Origin: Acidobacteriota bacterium
Lineage (GTDB): Bacteria; Pseudomonadota; Alphaproteobacteria; Caulobacterales; Hyphomonadaceae
Assembly: GCA_016712445.1 (NCBI GenBank)
Contig: JADJRB010000002.1
Location: 310,001-374,000 of the forward strand
Direction of reading: 5' to 3'
DNA length: 64,000 nt
The notes beneath the pieces are model-generated. The model saw nothing but the letters and a program-made list of their open reading frames with translations. It was not told the origin of the DNA and ran no database searches. Positions 42,744 to 51,944 of the stretch are shown here, piece after piece. The position numbers and the translations under genes were made by a program. Within the stretch, counting starts at the first letter, position 1. Each line of letters begins with the position of its first letter.

Positions 42744-44102
42744 TCAGCTGACAAAACCGGCGACGAGGTAGAACGCGAGTGCGCCCGCGCCCGCGAGCAA
42801 GGCGTAGGGGATTTGGGTGCGCACATGCTCCAGGTGGTCACAGCCGGAGGCGAGCGAGGCAATGATGGTCGTGTCGGAAATCGGGGAGCAGTGGTCGCCA
42901 AACACGCCGCCGCCGAGCACGGCCGCCAGCACCAGCGGCAAGGGCACGCCGGCGCCCGCCGCGAGCGGAATAGCGAGCGGTACGAGGATGCCGTAGGTGC
43001 CCCAACTCGTGCCGGTCGTGAATGACGTGATGCTTGCCGCCACAAACAAAGCGCCGGGGATGGCCCAGCTGTAAGGCATGGCGGATGCCATCTGCGCGAT
43101 GAAGGCGCCGGTGCCGAGCGCCTTCAGACTGCTGCCAAGTGCGAGCGCCAGGAAAATGATGGTCACGGCGGGCAAGAGATCGCCCATGCCCTTGAAGCCC
43201 GCGCCCACCAGTTCGCCGCGCTGAGCCTTATGGCGCGCCAACATCAGGAACGCGACAACGGTGGCGAGGCAGACCGACCACAGGATGGACTGCGAGCCCG
43301 ACCCCGCGAGAATGTTTCCGCCACCGGTCCAGGCCATGAACCCGATCGAGCCGCCGACCAGCACGCACATCGGGATCACGAAGGCCCACACCGAGCCGCT
43401 GTTCGGATCGGCGACAGCCGACGCTTTCGGCTCGGCCAGACTGAGTGCATCGGCGGCTTTCATGGGGCCGAAAGAGCGGTTTGACAGGACGACGTAAAAC
43501 ACCAATGCCAACGTCAGGATAGCGTAGAGGTTGAGCGGGATAGCCTTGACCATAACGTCGAGCGGCTGGTCGACATCATTGGCGGCGAGAAGGCCGAGAA
43601 TATAGGCTCCCCAGCCATTCAGAAGGATCAGCACGCTGACCGGCGCACACGTGGAGTCGATGACGTAAGCCAGTCGCGCGCGGCTGAGTTTTACGCGGTC
43701 AAACAGGCGCTGTCCGAGCAGTCCGGTCGCAAGCAGGCTGACATTCGTCTCTACAAAGATGATCACGCCGGCCAGCGCCGTGATGGCGCCTGCCTGGCGC
43801 GGGCCCTTGGCGAGCCCTGAGCGCGCCAGCCAGCTCACCATGGCTGCGAAGGCATTGGCGCGTTCTAGGTAGGCGATCAACGCGCCGATGATCAGGCAGA
43901 AAAGCAGGATGCGCGTATTGCCCGCATCGCTGAAAACATCAGCGCCCCGGTCGATGCTCCCAAGCAGGCCGAGCGCTGGGTTCAGTCCGGCCAGCAATGT
44001 CTCGGACAGCAGGATTGCCGCGCCGAGTGCCCAGTAGACGTTGCGGGTCAGCACAGCGACCAGCAGCGCCATGACGGGCGGAGTGGCTGAAAGCCACTCC
44101 AT
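42744..44102 (-). CDS. NhaC-family antiporter
   Basis: A 452-residue polytopic protein of the NhaC/ion-transporter superfamily with about 11-12 membrane segments. The family hallmark LGGGVFGDHCSPISDTTIIASLASGCDHLEHVRTQIPYAL is near the C-terminus, and TTGTSWGTYGILVPLAIPLAAG precedes it. NhaC members include Na+/H+ antiporters and malate/lactate exchangers. The start follows the dipeptidase stop with no gap (TGAATG), so the two are one transcription and probably one translation unit. Transport of a dipeptidase product such as an amino acid is possible (inference). Confidence 0.85.
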   Translation of the reverse strand: MEWLSATPPVMALLVAVLTRNVYWALGAAILLSETLLAGLNPALGLLGSIDRGADVFSDAGNTRILLFCLIIGALIAYLERANAFAAMVSWLARSGLAKGPRQAGAITALAGVIIFVETNVSLLATGLLGQRLFDRVKLSRARLAYVIDSTCAPVSVLILLNGWGAYILGLLAANDVDQPLDVMVKAIPLNLYAILTLALVFYVVLSNRSFGPMKAADALSLAEPKASAVADPNSGSVWAFVIPMCVLVGGSIGFMAWTGGGNILAGSGSQSILWSVCLATVVAFLMLARHKAQRGELVGAGFKGMGDLLPAVTIIFLALALGSSLKALGTGAFIAQMASAMPYSWAIPGALFVAASITSFTTGTSWGTYGILVPLAIPLAAGAGVPLPLVLAAVLGGGVFGDHCSPISDTTIIASLASGCDHLEHVRTQIPYALLAGAGALAFYLVAGFVS

Positions 44103-45374
44103 TCAGTTCGGCGTCGCAGGCGATGTTATGGCGGCGGTCTTCGCCGCTTCCACTTCGCGCATCAGCCGCAGGACGTTGCCGCCCCAGATCTTCGCGAGGT
44201 CTTCTTCCGAATACCCGGCTTCGAGAAGCGCGGCTGTCACCTTCGGCAGCGCCGTGATGTCTTTCATGCCGTCGACCCCGCCGCCGCCGTCCCAGTCTGC
44301 GCCCATACCCACATGGTCCGGTCCGACGAGTTCGAGTGTATAGAGCAGATGCTCCATGAACTTGTCGAAGGTGGAGCGCGGCGCTGGGTAGGTCTTGTCC
44401 AGTTCCTTGCGCGCGTCGCGGTAAGCGGCCACCCTTTCCGGGCTGAGCGCGGCGATGTCGGTGCCGTATTCGGCGTCGAGCGCGGCGAGGGCAGCGAGGC
44501 GTTCTTCCGATGCGGGTAGGGACTCCAGATAGGCGCCATAGGCGTTCACCTGGATCACACCGCCGCCATCGGCGATTGCCTTCAGAAGGTCGTCCGGCAA
44601 ATTGCGCGGATGGTCGTAGACGCCTTTGGGGCCGGAATGAGAGAGGATCAGCGGCGTCGTCGATAGCGCCAGCATGTCGCGCACGGTGGCGTCAGATGCG
44701 TGCGAGCCGTCGAGGATGAGGCCGAGGCTGTTGGCTTCGCGGACGAGTTGTTCACCCAGCGGGCTGAGGCCGTCGAACACCTGGGCGACATCCGTTGCGC
44801 TATCGGCAAACTGGTTGTTGCGGAAATGAACAGGCGAAATCATCCGCAGGCCGCCCGCATAAAATGCGTCCAGCAGGGAAATGTCCGTCCCAAGAGGATA
44901 GGCATTTTCCATGCTCTGGAACATGATCTTCTTGCCCGCCGCATTGATGCGGTCCGCATCGTCGGCGGTGAAGGCGAGCTCGACATCGCCGGCATACTTT
45001 GCCGCGACTTCCCGGATGGAGACCTGGCGCAGGAAAGCCGCCGTGCGAGCAGCCTTGTAGGACGCGTCATCAAGCGGTCCCTGCGGTGTGAAGATCACCC
45101 AGAAACCGCCATCAAGGCCGCCTTCATTCATGCGCGGCAGGTCGACCTGCGTGCCATCTGCGTCCACGTCGCCCCGATTGCCGAACGTGTATTCCGGCGA
45201 ATGAAAATAGGCCGGCGTGTCGAGGTGGGTGTCCAGCACCATGAAGCGCTGGTGCATTTCTTCGGCGGGCGTTTGTACCGGCGCCTGCGCCGCAGGCTCG
45301 CCGCCGGTTGTTGGCGTTTCCGGCGCGCAGCCGGCAAGCATCAGCGCAGGAAGCGCAAGCAGCAATCGTTTCAT
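44103..45374 (-). CDS. Membrane dipeptidase (renal dipeptidase family M19), lipoprotein
   Basis: A 423-residue M19 zinc dipeptidase. It starts with a lipoprotein signal, MKRLLLALPALMLAGCAPE (lipobox LAGC, Cys16), so it acts in the periplasm or at the outer membrane. The first zinc site is in VLDTHLDTP (HxD); further ligands are in LDGSHASDATVRDML, LILSHSGPKGVYDHPRNLPDDLL and HVGMGADWDGGGGVDGMKD. These enzymes cleave dipeptides, often with D-residues or modified ends. The ATG at 45374 was preferred over one 4 codons earlier because it directly begins the signal sequence. It is followed without gap by the NhaC gene. Confidence 0.9.
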   Translation of the reverse strand: MKRLLLALPALMLAGCAPETPTTGGEPAAQAPVQTPAEEMHQRFMVLDTHLDTPAYFHSPEYTFGNRGDVDADGTQVDLPRMNEGGLDGGFWVIFTPQGPLDDASYKAARTAAFLRQVSIREVAAKYAGDVELAFTADDADRINAAGKKIMFQSMENAYPLGTDISLLDAFYAGGLRMISPVHFRNNQFADSATDVAQVFDGLSPLGEQLVREANSLGLILDGSHASDATVRDMLALSTTPLILSHSGPKGVYDHPRNLPDDLLKAIADGGGVIQVNAYGAYLESLPASEERLAALAALDAEYGTDIAALSPERVAAYRDARKELDKTYPAPRSTFDKFMEHLLYTLELVGPDHVGMGADWDGGGGVDGMKDITALPKVTAALLEAGYSEEDLAKIWGGNVLRLMREVEAAKTAAITSPATPN

Positions 45375-45455
45375 CAGTCGCCCCATGTGGCCCGGCCCAG
45401 CCGGTTCGGTTGGCGCCATCTTGTCGAGCCGGGCGCCCGCGTCAACGACTGCGGC

Positions 45456-46754
45456 TCAACCTTTTCCGAAGACGCGCTCAAAGATCGTGTCAGCGTGCTT
45501 GAAATGATACTCGAGGTCAAAAAGTGCGTCGATCTCCGAAGGCTTCAGGCGCGCCGTCACGTCCGGATCCGCTTTCAGCAACACGTCGAGGTCGCCCTCC
45601 TTCTTCCACGTCCGCATCGCATTGCGCTGGACAAGGCGATAGGCGTCTTCACGGCTGGCCCCGCTTTCGACAAGCGCCAGCAGGATACGCTGCGAATTGT
45701 GCAGGCCGCCCATGCTGTTGATCGTGCGCAACATATTTTCCGGATAGACAACGAGATTCTCGATCACGCCGCCGAGCCGGTGCAGGGCGAAATCGAGGTG
45801 GATGGTCGCATCCGGCCCGATGCCGCGCTCTACGGACGAGTGCGAAATGTCGCGCTCATGCCACAGCGCAACGTTCTCCAGCGCCGGCGTGACCGCTGAC
45901 CGGACGAGACGGGCGAGCCCGGTCAGGTTTTCGGTCAGCACCGGATTGCGCTTGTGGGGCATGGCGGAAGAGCCCTTCTGGCCAGCCGAGAAATATTCCT
46001 CGGCTTCCAGGACTTCCGTACGCTGAAGGTGTCGGATCTCGGTGGCGAGCCGTTCGACTGAGGACGCGATCACGCCCAGCACCGCGAAATACATGGCGTG
46101 CCGGTCGCGCGGGATCACTTGAGTAGATACTGGCTCAATGCGCAAGCCAAGCTTGGCGGCAACGTGCGCCTCGACGCGCGGGTCAATATTGGCAAACGTG
46201 CCCACAGCTCCGGAAATGGCGCAGGTCGCCACCTCGTCGCGCGCGACCAGGAGGCGGGCGCGGGCGCGTTGGAATTCCGCATGGAAACCGGCGAGCTTGA
46301 CACCGAAAGTCGTCGGCTCTGCGTGGATGCCGTGGCTGCGCCCGATTGTGGGCGTATGCTTGAATTCATATGCACGTTTCTTCAGCGCAGCGAGCACGCG
46401 GTCGATGCCGCCCAGCATCAGGTCGGCCGCGCGAACGAGCTGCACATTGAGACATGTATCGAGCACGTCCGACGAGGTCATGCCAAGGTGCAGGAAGCGC
46501 GCTTCATCGCCCACGTGCTCAGCCACGTTGGTCAGGAACGCGATCACGTCGTGCTTCACTTCGCGCTCGATTTCGTCGATCCGGTCGACCTCGAAATTCG
46601 CACGTTCGCGCACCGCAGCTGTCACGCCTGCGGGTACCGTTCCCATGCTTTCCATGGCTTCTGCGGCCAGCGTCTCGATTTCAAGCCAGATGCCGAAACG
46701 GCTCTCGGGGGTCCAGATCGCAGCCATTTCCGGGCGCGTGTACCGAGGGATCAT
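45456..46754 (-). CDS. purB: Adenylosuccinate lyase
   Basis: PurB cleaves SAICAR and adenylosuccinate in purine synthesis. The 432-residue protein belongs to the fumarase/aspartase superfamily. It has TSSDVLDTCLNVQLVRA (first conserved region), the substrate loop with catalytic Ser in GSSAMPHKRNPVLTENLTGLARL (superfamily signature) and GRSHGIHAEPTTFG with the catalytic His. Length is normal. It is divergent from recJ across about 140 nt. Confidence 0.97.
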   Translation of the reverse strand: MIPRYTRPEMAAIWTPESRFGIWLEIETLAAEAMESMGTVPAGVTAAVRERANFEVDRIDEIEREVKHDVIAFLTNVAEHVGDEARFLHLGMTSSDVLDTCLNVQLVRAADLMLGGIDRVLAALKKRAYEFKHTPTIGRSHGIHAEPTTFGVKLAGFHAEFQRARARLLVARDEVATCAISGAVGTFANIDPRVEAHVAAKLGLRIEPVSTQVIPRDRHAMYFAVLGVIASSVERLATEIRHLQRTEVLEAEEYFSAGQKGSSAMPHKRNPVLTENLTGLARLVRSAVTPALENVALWHERDISHSSVERGIGPDATIHLDFALHRLGGVIENLVVYPENMLRTINSMGGLHNSQRILLALVESGASREDAYRLVQRNAMRTWKKEGDLDVLLKADPDVTARLKPSEIDALFDLEYHFKHADTIFERVFGKG

Positions 46755-46895
46755 GGGCGGTTCTCCTTGCGTTGCCTGCCCATAATGGTTTCAGCGCGCC
46801 TGCGCCAGTCCGGCCAGCGGGCCAATGCGGCGCAGGCATTCTGTTTCGGCGGCGCAAGGGTTAGTCTGGCGCCTGATTCGAAAGCATTGCGACCG

Positions 46896-48689
46896 ATGTC
46901 CCAACCTGCCCGAAAGCCAACTTTGAATGCGCCGGCAGCCGCGCTGTCCGCAGGCGGACGGCGCTGGAAGCTGCTGGACGCCGATCCGAAGCATGTCCAG
47001 TCGCTTCTGCCGGCTGTTGGCGGATCGGACCTGCTGGCGCGTCTCCTGGCTGTGCGCGGCGTGCAGGCGGCGGATGCGCCGGGATACCTTGCGTCCACCT
47101 TGCGGGCGTTCTTCCCCGATCCGAGCAGTTTTGCGGATATGGACCGTGCCGCCGGGATCATCCTTGATGCGATACAGGACGGCCGCAAGGTCGTGGTGTT
47201 CGCCGACTATGACGTGGATGGCGGCACCTCGTCGGCAATCCTTGCGCGGTATTTCCGGGCTTGGGGACGCGATCTTGGCCTGTATGTGCCAGACCGCCTC
47301 GAGGAGGGTTATGGCCCGTCGCCGGAGGCGTTCCGATTGCTCAAGTCGCAGGGCGCAGAACTGGTGATCACGGTCGATTGCGGCGCAGCAGCAGTGCGCG
47401 CGCTGGACGAGGCGGCGGCGATCGATTTGCCGATCGTGGTAATCGACCATCACCTGATGTCAGGCGCGGTTCCCCAGACCGCGGCGCTGGTGAACCCCAA
47501 TCGTCCGGACTGCAATTCGGGGCAAGGCCATCTCGCTGCGGCCGGCGTCGTTTACGTGTTCGTCGCAGCGCTCAACCGGCTCGCCCGGGAACGGGGCATC
47601 GCGCCGCCGGGCGGGCTGCCCGACATTCTTCCCTTGCTGGATCTCTGTGCTCTGGGGACGCTGTGCGACATGGCGCCCCTCACCGGGGTCAACCGCGCGT
47701 TTGTCCGGCAAGGGCTCGCGATGATGGCGCGCGACCAGAACCCGGGGCTCCGGGCGCTCGCGGATGTGTCCGGCATCGGCCAGATCGAGACCGTCTATCA
47801 CGCGACGTTCCTTCTGGGGCCGCGCCTGAATGCCGGCGGACGCGTCGGCGATCCGTGGTTGGCCGCGAAACTGCTGGCCACCGACGACCGTGCCGAGGCC
47901 ATCGAACTGGCTGAGCGGCTGCATGGCCTGAATGATGAACGCAAGGCGCTCGAGACGGCCATTCTCGATGCAGCAACGGCGCAGGCCGAACGCGCGCTGG
48001 CCGCCCAGCCGGAACGGGGCGTGCTGATAGCCGCCGGCGAAGGCTGGCACCCGGGCGTCATCGGCATCGTCGCGGGCCGCCTCAAGGACCGTTTCCACCT
48101 GCCCAGCATCGTGATCGGCTGGGGCGAAGGGCTCGGGCCCGTCGCGAAGGGCTCCGGCCGATCGGTGCGCGGGGTCAATCTCGGCGCCGCCATCGCCGAG
48201 GCAGCGCGCCAGGGTGTCATCCTGTCCGGCGGGGGACACGCGATGGCGGGCGGCCTCAGCCTCGAACCAGACCAATTGCCGGCCTTCGACGCCTGGATGC
48301 TCGATCACATGTCAGCATTCGCAGCCGAACGCGATGCGGCGCTCGACATGGACGTCGACGCTGTGCTCGCCCCCGGCGCCGCCACTCCGCAACTCATCCG
48401 CGAGATCGCCTCGATCGGGCCATTCGGTGTTGGGTCGCCGGAGCCAGTCTTCATGCTTCGCGATGTCAGCGTGACGGGCGTACGCCGCGTGGGTACCCAG
48501 CATCTGAAATTTACGGCCGAGGATGCGTCCGGGCGGCTTGAATCAATTGCCTGGCGCGCAGAAGGCACGCCGATCGGCGATGCCTTGCGGCGGGGCGGAC
48601 GAGTGGACCTGGCAGGCCGCCTGAAGGCCGATACCTGGAATGGACGCGAACGCGTTCAGCTCGAAACCCTTGATGTCAGGCCAGTTTGA
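46896..48689 (+). CDS. recJ: Single-stranded-DNA-specific exonuclease RecJ
   Basis: RecJ degrades ssDNA 5' to 3' in recombinational and mismatch repair. The 597-residue protein has a DHH phosphoesterase domain (motif I VFADYDVDGGTSSAIL, motif III IVVIDHHLMSG), DHHA1 with LSGGGHAMAGGL, and a C-terminal OB-like domain (GTQHLKFTAEDASGRLESIAWRAEG). The ATG at 46896 gives the normal family length; the frame runs open much further upstream only as a shadow of purB. The ribosome-binding site is weak. Confidence 0.95.
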   Translation: MSQPARKPTLNAPAAALSAGGRRWKLLDADPKHVQSLLPAVGGSDLLARLLAVRGVQAADAPGYLASTLRAFFPDPSSFADMDRAAGIILDAIQDGRKVVVFADYDVDGGTSSAILARYFRAWGRDLGLYVPDRLEEGYGPSPEAFRLLKSQGAELVITVDCGAAAVRALDEAAAIDLPIVVIDHHLMSGAVPQTAALVNPNRPDCNSGQGHLAAAGVVYVFVAALNRLARERGIAPPGGLPDILPLLDLCALGTLCDMAPLTGVNRAFVRQGLAMMARDQNPGLRALADVSGIGQIETVYHATFLLGPRLNAGGRVGDPWLAAKLLATDDRAEAIELAERLHGLNDERKALETAILDAATAQAERALAAQPERGVLIAAGEGWHPGVIGIVAGRLKDRFHLPSIVIGWGEGLGPVAKGSGRSVRGVNLGAAIAEAARQGVILSGGGHAMAGGLSLEPDQLPAFDAWMLDHMSAFAAERDAALDMDVDAVLAPGAATPQLIREIASIGPFGVGSPEPVFMLRDVSVTGVRRVGTQHLKFTAEDASGRLESIAWRAEGTPIGDALRRGGRVDLAGRLKADTWNGRERVQLETLDVRPV

Positions 48690-48766
48690 ACAAACTGTCT
48701 GAAACGCTGAAGGGGTGGGTTGCCCTGTCCTGAATCAGAAGCTATATCGCGCGCTTCCACCCGTGC

Positions 48767-48841
48767 GGTCCCTTCGTCTATCGGTTAGGACGTCAGGTTT
48801 TCAACCTGAAAAGAGGGGTTCGACTCCCCTAGGGACTGCCA
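48767..48841 (+). tRNA. tRNA-Glu (TTC)
   Basis: The cloverleaf folds fully: acceptor GGTCCCT/AGGGACT, anticodon stem TCAGG/CCTGA with loop TTTTCAA (anticodon TTC), T-stem GGGGT-type arm AGGGG/CCCCT, discriminator G and encoded CCA. The first pair is G1-T72. It stands alone 77 nt after recJ. Confidence 0.96.
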
Positions 48842-48965
48842 GGTGGCCTGCCTTCATTTCGCCGCAAGTGCAAACGAATGAGGTCCCGAATCAGTTGGGG
48901 CTTGTGAACATCGCGTGACAAGCGCGAGTTCGCAGACTAGTTTTGCCTCTGGGGAATGTGGGTTG

Positions 48966-49493
48966 ATGACGAACAGTGTGGCAAGAAGCGAATCCGAGCC
49001 GCCGGCAGCCGAACCAGTTGTCCGCGTAATCGGGCATGTCAAATGGTTCGACAGCGCCAAGGGCTACGGCTTCATCGTTGCTGAATCGACGTCAGATGCG
49101 GCGCTGACGGGCGACGTCATGCTCCATATCTCCTGCCTGCGCGACTATGGCGAGACGGTTGCCGATGAGGGCGCCAAGATCGTCTGTGACGCCGTCAAGC
49201 GGCCGCGCGGCTGGCAGACCGCCCACATCATCGAAATGGAGCGGCCCCGCGCCGCTGTCGCCAAGGAACGGGGTGAACATCCCGATTTCGAGCCGGTTAC
49301 CCTCAAATGGTTCAACCGGGCACGTGGCTACGGCTTTGTCCGCAGGGCGAATGAGGAAGTCGACATTTTCGTCCATGCGGTCGCGCTACGCCGCGCGGGC
49401 TACGACGACATCGAGCCCGGCACGCCGATCGAGGTTGTGATCGAGACCGGCGCCAAGGGCGACCATGTCCTGACGGTCCGTCCGAAGCGCTGA
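48966..49493 (+). CDS. Double cold-shock-domain protein
   Basis: A 175-residue protein with two tandem cold-shock domains. The first (about residues 20-80) has VKWFDSAKGYGFI and VMLHIS; the second (about 110-175) has LKWFNRARGYGFV and IFVHAVALRRAGY, that is, RNP1 and RNP2 in each. They are joined by a charged linker. Such double-domain Csp proteins are typical of Caulobacter relatives, where some act in stationary phase rather than cold shock. They bind ssRNA/ssDNA as RNA chaperones. The ATG at 48966 was preferred over a GTG 17 codons upstream. The DUF192 gene follows 50 nt later. Confidence 0.92.
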   Translation: MTNSVARSESEPPAAEPVVRVIGHVKWFDSAKGYGFIVAESTSDAALTGDVMLHISCLRDYGETVADEGAKIVCDAVKRPRGWQTAHIIEMERPRAAVAKERGEHPDFEPVTLKWFNRARGYGFVRRANEEVDIFVHAVALRRAGYDDIEPGTPIEVVIETGAKGDHVLTVRPKR

Positions 49494-49543
49494 ACAGCCA
49501 CGGACGCTTGCCGCTTTCGTTCCGGCCCTTTATTCCAGACGCC

Positions 49544-49999
49544 ATGATCCGTTTCGTCACGTCCCTTGTCGCCGCGCTTGCCTTCCTAGGCCAGCTCGCC
49601 TTCGCCCAGCTTGCGGTCACGCCGCTGACCATCAAGTCGGACGATGCGTCCCACGTCTTCCAGGTGGAGATTGCCGACACGCCGGACTCGATCCGTCAGG
49701 GCATGATGTTCCGCGAAACGATGGGCGCTGACACCGGCATGCTGTTCGACTTCGGCGAAGTCCGGCCCGCCAGCATGTGGATGAAGAACACGCTGGTCTC
49801 GCTCGACATGCTGTTCATGGATTCCAACGGCAAGGTCATCGCCATCGCCCGCAACGCCGTTCCCGGCTCCCTGCGCTCGCTCGGCCCCGGGGTTCCGGTG
49901 CGCGCGGTGCTGGAAATTCCGGGCGGCCGCGCCAAGGAGCTCGGCATTGTGCCCGGCGACACGGTGGAACACCCGATCTTCGGGAATGCGCGTGGCTGA
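49544..49999 (+). CDS. DUF192 family exported protein
   Basis: A 151-residue protein with a signal peptide (MIRFVTSLVAALAFLGQLAFAQ) and a complete DUF192 domain: VEIADTPDSIRQGMMFRETMGADTGMLFDF, SMWMKNTLVSLDMLFMDSNGKVIAIARNAVPGS, and RAVLEIPGGRAKELGIVPGDTV. The family fold is a small beta barrel; its function is not established. The ATG at 49544 directly begins the signal. It overlaps the thioesterase gene start by about 14 nt. Confidence 0.92.
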   Translation: MIRFVTSLVAALAFLGQLAFAQLAVTPLTIKSDDASHVFQVEIADTPDSIRQGMMFRETMGADTGMLFDFGEVRPASMWMKNTLVSLDMLFMDSNGKVIAIARNAVPGSLRSLGPGVPVRAVLEIPGGRAKELGIVPGDTVEHPIFGNARG

Positions 50000-50426
50000 T
50001 GCCGGCGCGTCCGCGCGCGAACCCCGTCCGGGCTTTGCCACGACACCCTCACGCGGCAAGTTCACGATCCACAATGGACCGAGTTACCGGGCCACGGCCG
50101 AAGGCGACATCCGCACGGGCCTCTGGGTGCTGGACCGGCACTGCAACGGCATGGGCTTCCTGCACGGCGGAATGGTTTCGGCCTTCGCTGACAGTGCGCT
50201 CGCCTGGGCCGTCTGGTCGGCCACCAACAAGATGTCGGTCACGATCAAGCTGACCATCGAGTTCATGGAAATTGCCCGTGAAGGCGAATGGATCGAAGCC
50301 CACCCGGTCGTCACCGCGATCGAGGGCGATTTCGTCCACGTCACGGCGCGCATCGTCAAGGAAGATGGCGGCCTTGCCGCCCGCGCTGACGCGGTATTCC
50401 GGACGGTTCGCCGCAAGGCGGCCTGA
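49986..50426 (+). CDS. PaaI-like hotdog-fold thioesterase
   Basis: A 146-residue single-hotdog protein with the PaaI-type core NGMGFLHGGMVSAFADSALAWAV (HGG with the catalytic Asp following) and SVTIKLTIEFMEIAREGEWIEAHPVVTAIEGDFVHVTARIVKEDG. It would hydrolyse a small or aromatic acyl-CoA. The ATG at 49986 overlaps the end of DUF192; a GTG two codons later is an equal alternative. The specific substrate is unknown. Confidence 0.88.
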   Translation: MRVADAGASAREPRPGFATTPSRGKFTIHNGPSYRATAEGDIRTGLWVLDRHCNGMGFLHGGMVSAFADSALAWAVWSATNKMSVTIKLTIEFMEIAREGEWIEAHPVVTAIEGDFVHVTARIVKEDGGLAARADAVFRTVRRKAA

Positions 50427-50516
50427 GGCAGAACACCGCGCGTCATCGGGCTATGTGACGTGGGTCCGAAAATCTGACACTGTTGCCACAGACCCAACAA
50501 GTCCGGGGAATCGGCA

Positions 50517-51935
50517 ATGGAATTGGATGCCCTTCTGCTGTCACGACTGCAGTTCGCCTTTGTAATTGCGTTCCACATCCTGTTCCCGGCGTTCACCATC
50601 GGTCTCGCTGCCTTTCTGGCTGTTTGCGAAGGCCTGTGGCTGCGCACGAAGCGCGACGTTTTCCGGCGGCTTTACCTGCACTGGATCAAGATCTTCGCGC
50701 TCGCCTTTGCGATGGGCGTCGTGTCGGGCGTCGTGATGAGCTACCAGTTTGGCACGAACTGGAGCGTCTTTTCGGAGATCACCGGTAGCGTCATGGGGCC
50801 GCTGCTCGGCTATGAAGTGCTGACCGCCTTCTTCCTTGAGGCGACCTTCCTGGGCGTGATGTTGTTCGGATGGAACAAGGTTGGCCGGAAGCTGCACTTC
50901 GTCGCCACCTGCGCGGTCGCGGTCGGCACCACCATCTCGGCCTTCTGGATTCTTTCCGCCAACAGCTGGATGCAGACGCCCACCGGCTTTACGGTCGATC
51001 CGCTCACCGGCAACTTTTATGCGGTTGACTGGATGAAGGTGATCTTCAATCCCAGCTTTCCCAGCCGACTCCTGCATATGCTGCTGGCCGCCTATACCAC
51101 CACCGCTGCGGTGATCATGGCGGCCGGCGCCTGGCAGGTCATCAAGGGGCGCATCACCGAGCCGACGCGCTGGCAGATGCGCATGGCTGCTGGCACGCTG
51201 GCGCTCGTCATGCCGGTGCAGATCTTTGCCGGCCACTGGTCGGGCGAGGTCGCCCACGCGCACCAGCCGGCGAAAATCGCCGCCATAGAAGGGTGGTGCA
51301 CCTCGGCGCCGGTGCAGGGCACTGTTCTCGTCGCGTGGCCGGACGAGTCCGAGTGCGGCCACGCGGGCATCACGGTGCCTGGCACCAGCCCCTTCCTCTT
51401 CCCCAATCTCGAAGAGGGCGAGATCCTGCATGGGATCGACGCATTTTCGCCGGAAGACAGCCCGCCGATGTGGCCAGTGTTCTGGTCGTTCCGCATCATG
51501 GTCGGCTGTGGCCTCGGCATGCTCGCGATCGGGCTTTGGGGCTGCTTCCTGTGGTGGCGCGGCCAGCTCGACCAGCGCGGCCTGTTCCATCTCGCGGCGG
51601 TGCCTGCCGGCACTTTCGGTTTCCTCGCGGTCATCACCGGCTGGATCGTCGCCGAGGTGGGCCGCCAACCCTACACCGTGTACGGTCATCTGCGCACCGC
51701 AGACAGTCTCTCGCCTGTGAGTGCGGGGCAAGTGGCTACCTCGCTGCTGGTCTTCATGGTCGTCTATGCGATCATCTTCACCGCAGGGGTGGTCTACATG
51801 GCACGCATCGCGACGCGCGGCTTTGACGACGCGCCGCCCGGCACGCCCGGCGAACCGCGCCGGGCTCCGGGGTCGCCGCTGGCAGCGGTCGATGAACCGG
51901 CCGAAGCCCCCGACGATATCGTGGCCACGGAATAG
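50517..51935 (+). CDS. cydA: Cytochrome bd ubiquinol oxidase subunit I (CioA type)
   Basis: Subunit I binds quinol and hemes b558, b595 and d for oxygen reduction. The 472-residue protein is of the short-Q-loop, cyanide-insensitive (CIO) kind, shorter than E. coli CydA (522). LSRLQFAFVIAFHILFPAFTIGLAAFLAV carries the N-terminal heme His, and the quinol/heme block GRQPYTVYGHLRTADSLSPV is clear. About nine membrane helices are expected. A weak inverted repeat (TGGGTC at 50461, GACCCA at 50491) lies upstream and might be an operator. cydB follows after 9 nt. Confidence 0.95.
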   Translation: MELDALLLSRLQFAFVIAFHILFPAFTIGLAAFLAVCEGLWLRTKRDVFRRLYLHWIKIFALAFAMGVVSGVVMSYQFGTNWSVFSEITGSVMGPLLGYEVLTAFFLEATFLGVMLFGWNKVGRKLHFVATCAVAVGTTISAFWILSANSWMQTPTGFTVDPLTGNFYAVDWMKVIFNPSFPSRLLHMLLAAYTTTAAVIMAAGAWQVIKGRITEPTRWQMRMAAGTLALVMPVQIFAGHWSGEVAHAHQPAKIAAIEGWCTSAPVQGTVLVAWPDESECGHAGITVPGTSPFLFPNLEEGEILHGIDAFSPEDSPPMWPVFWSFRIMVGCGLGMLAIGLWGCFLWWRGQLDQRGLFHLAAVPAGTFGFLAVITGWIVAEVGRQPYTVYGHLRTADSLSPVSAGQVATSLLVFMVVYAIIFTAGVVYMARIATRGFDDAPPGTPGEPRRAPGSPLAAVDEPAEAPDDIVATE

Positions 51936-51944
51936 GAGCGGGGC

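Noticed and set aside
46098..46895. N-terminal extension of recJ of 266 codons over purB
   Set aside because: The extension is antisense to purB and unrelated to RecJ. The ATG at 46896 gives the family length.
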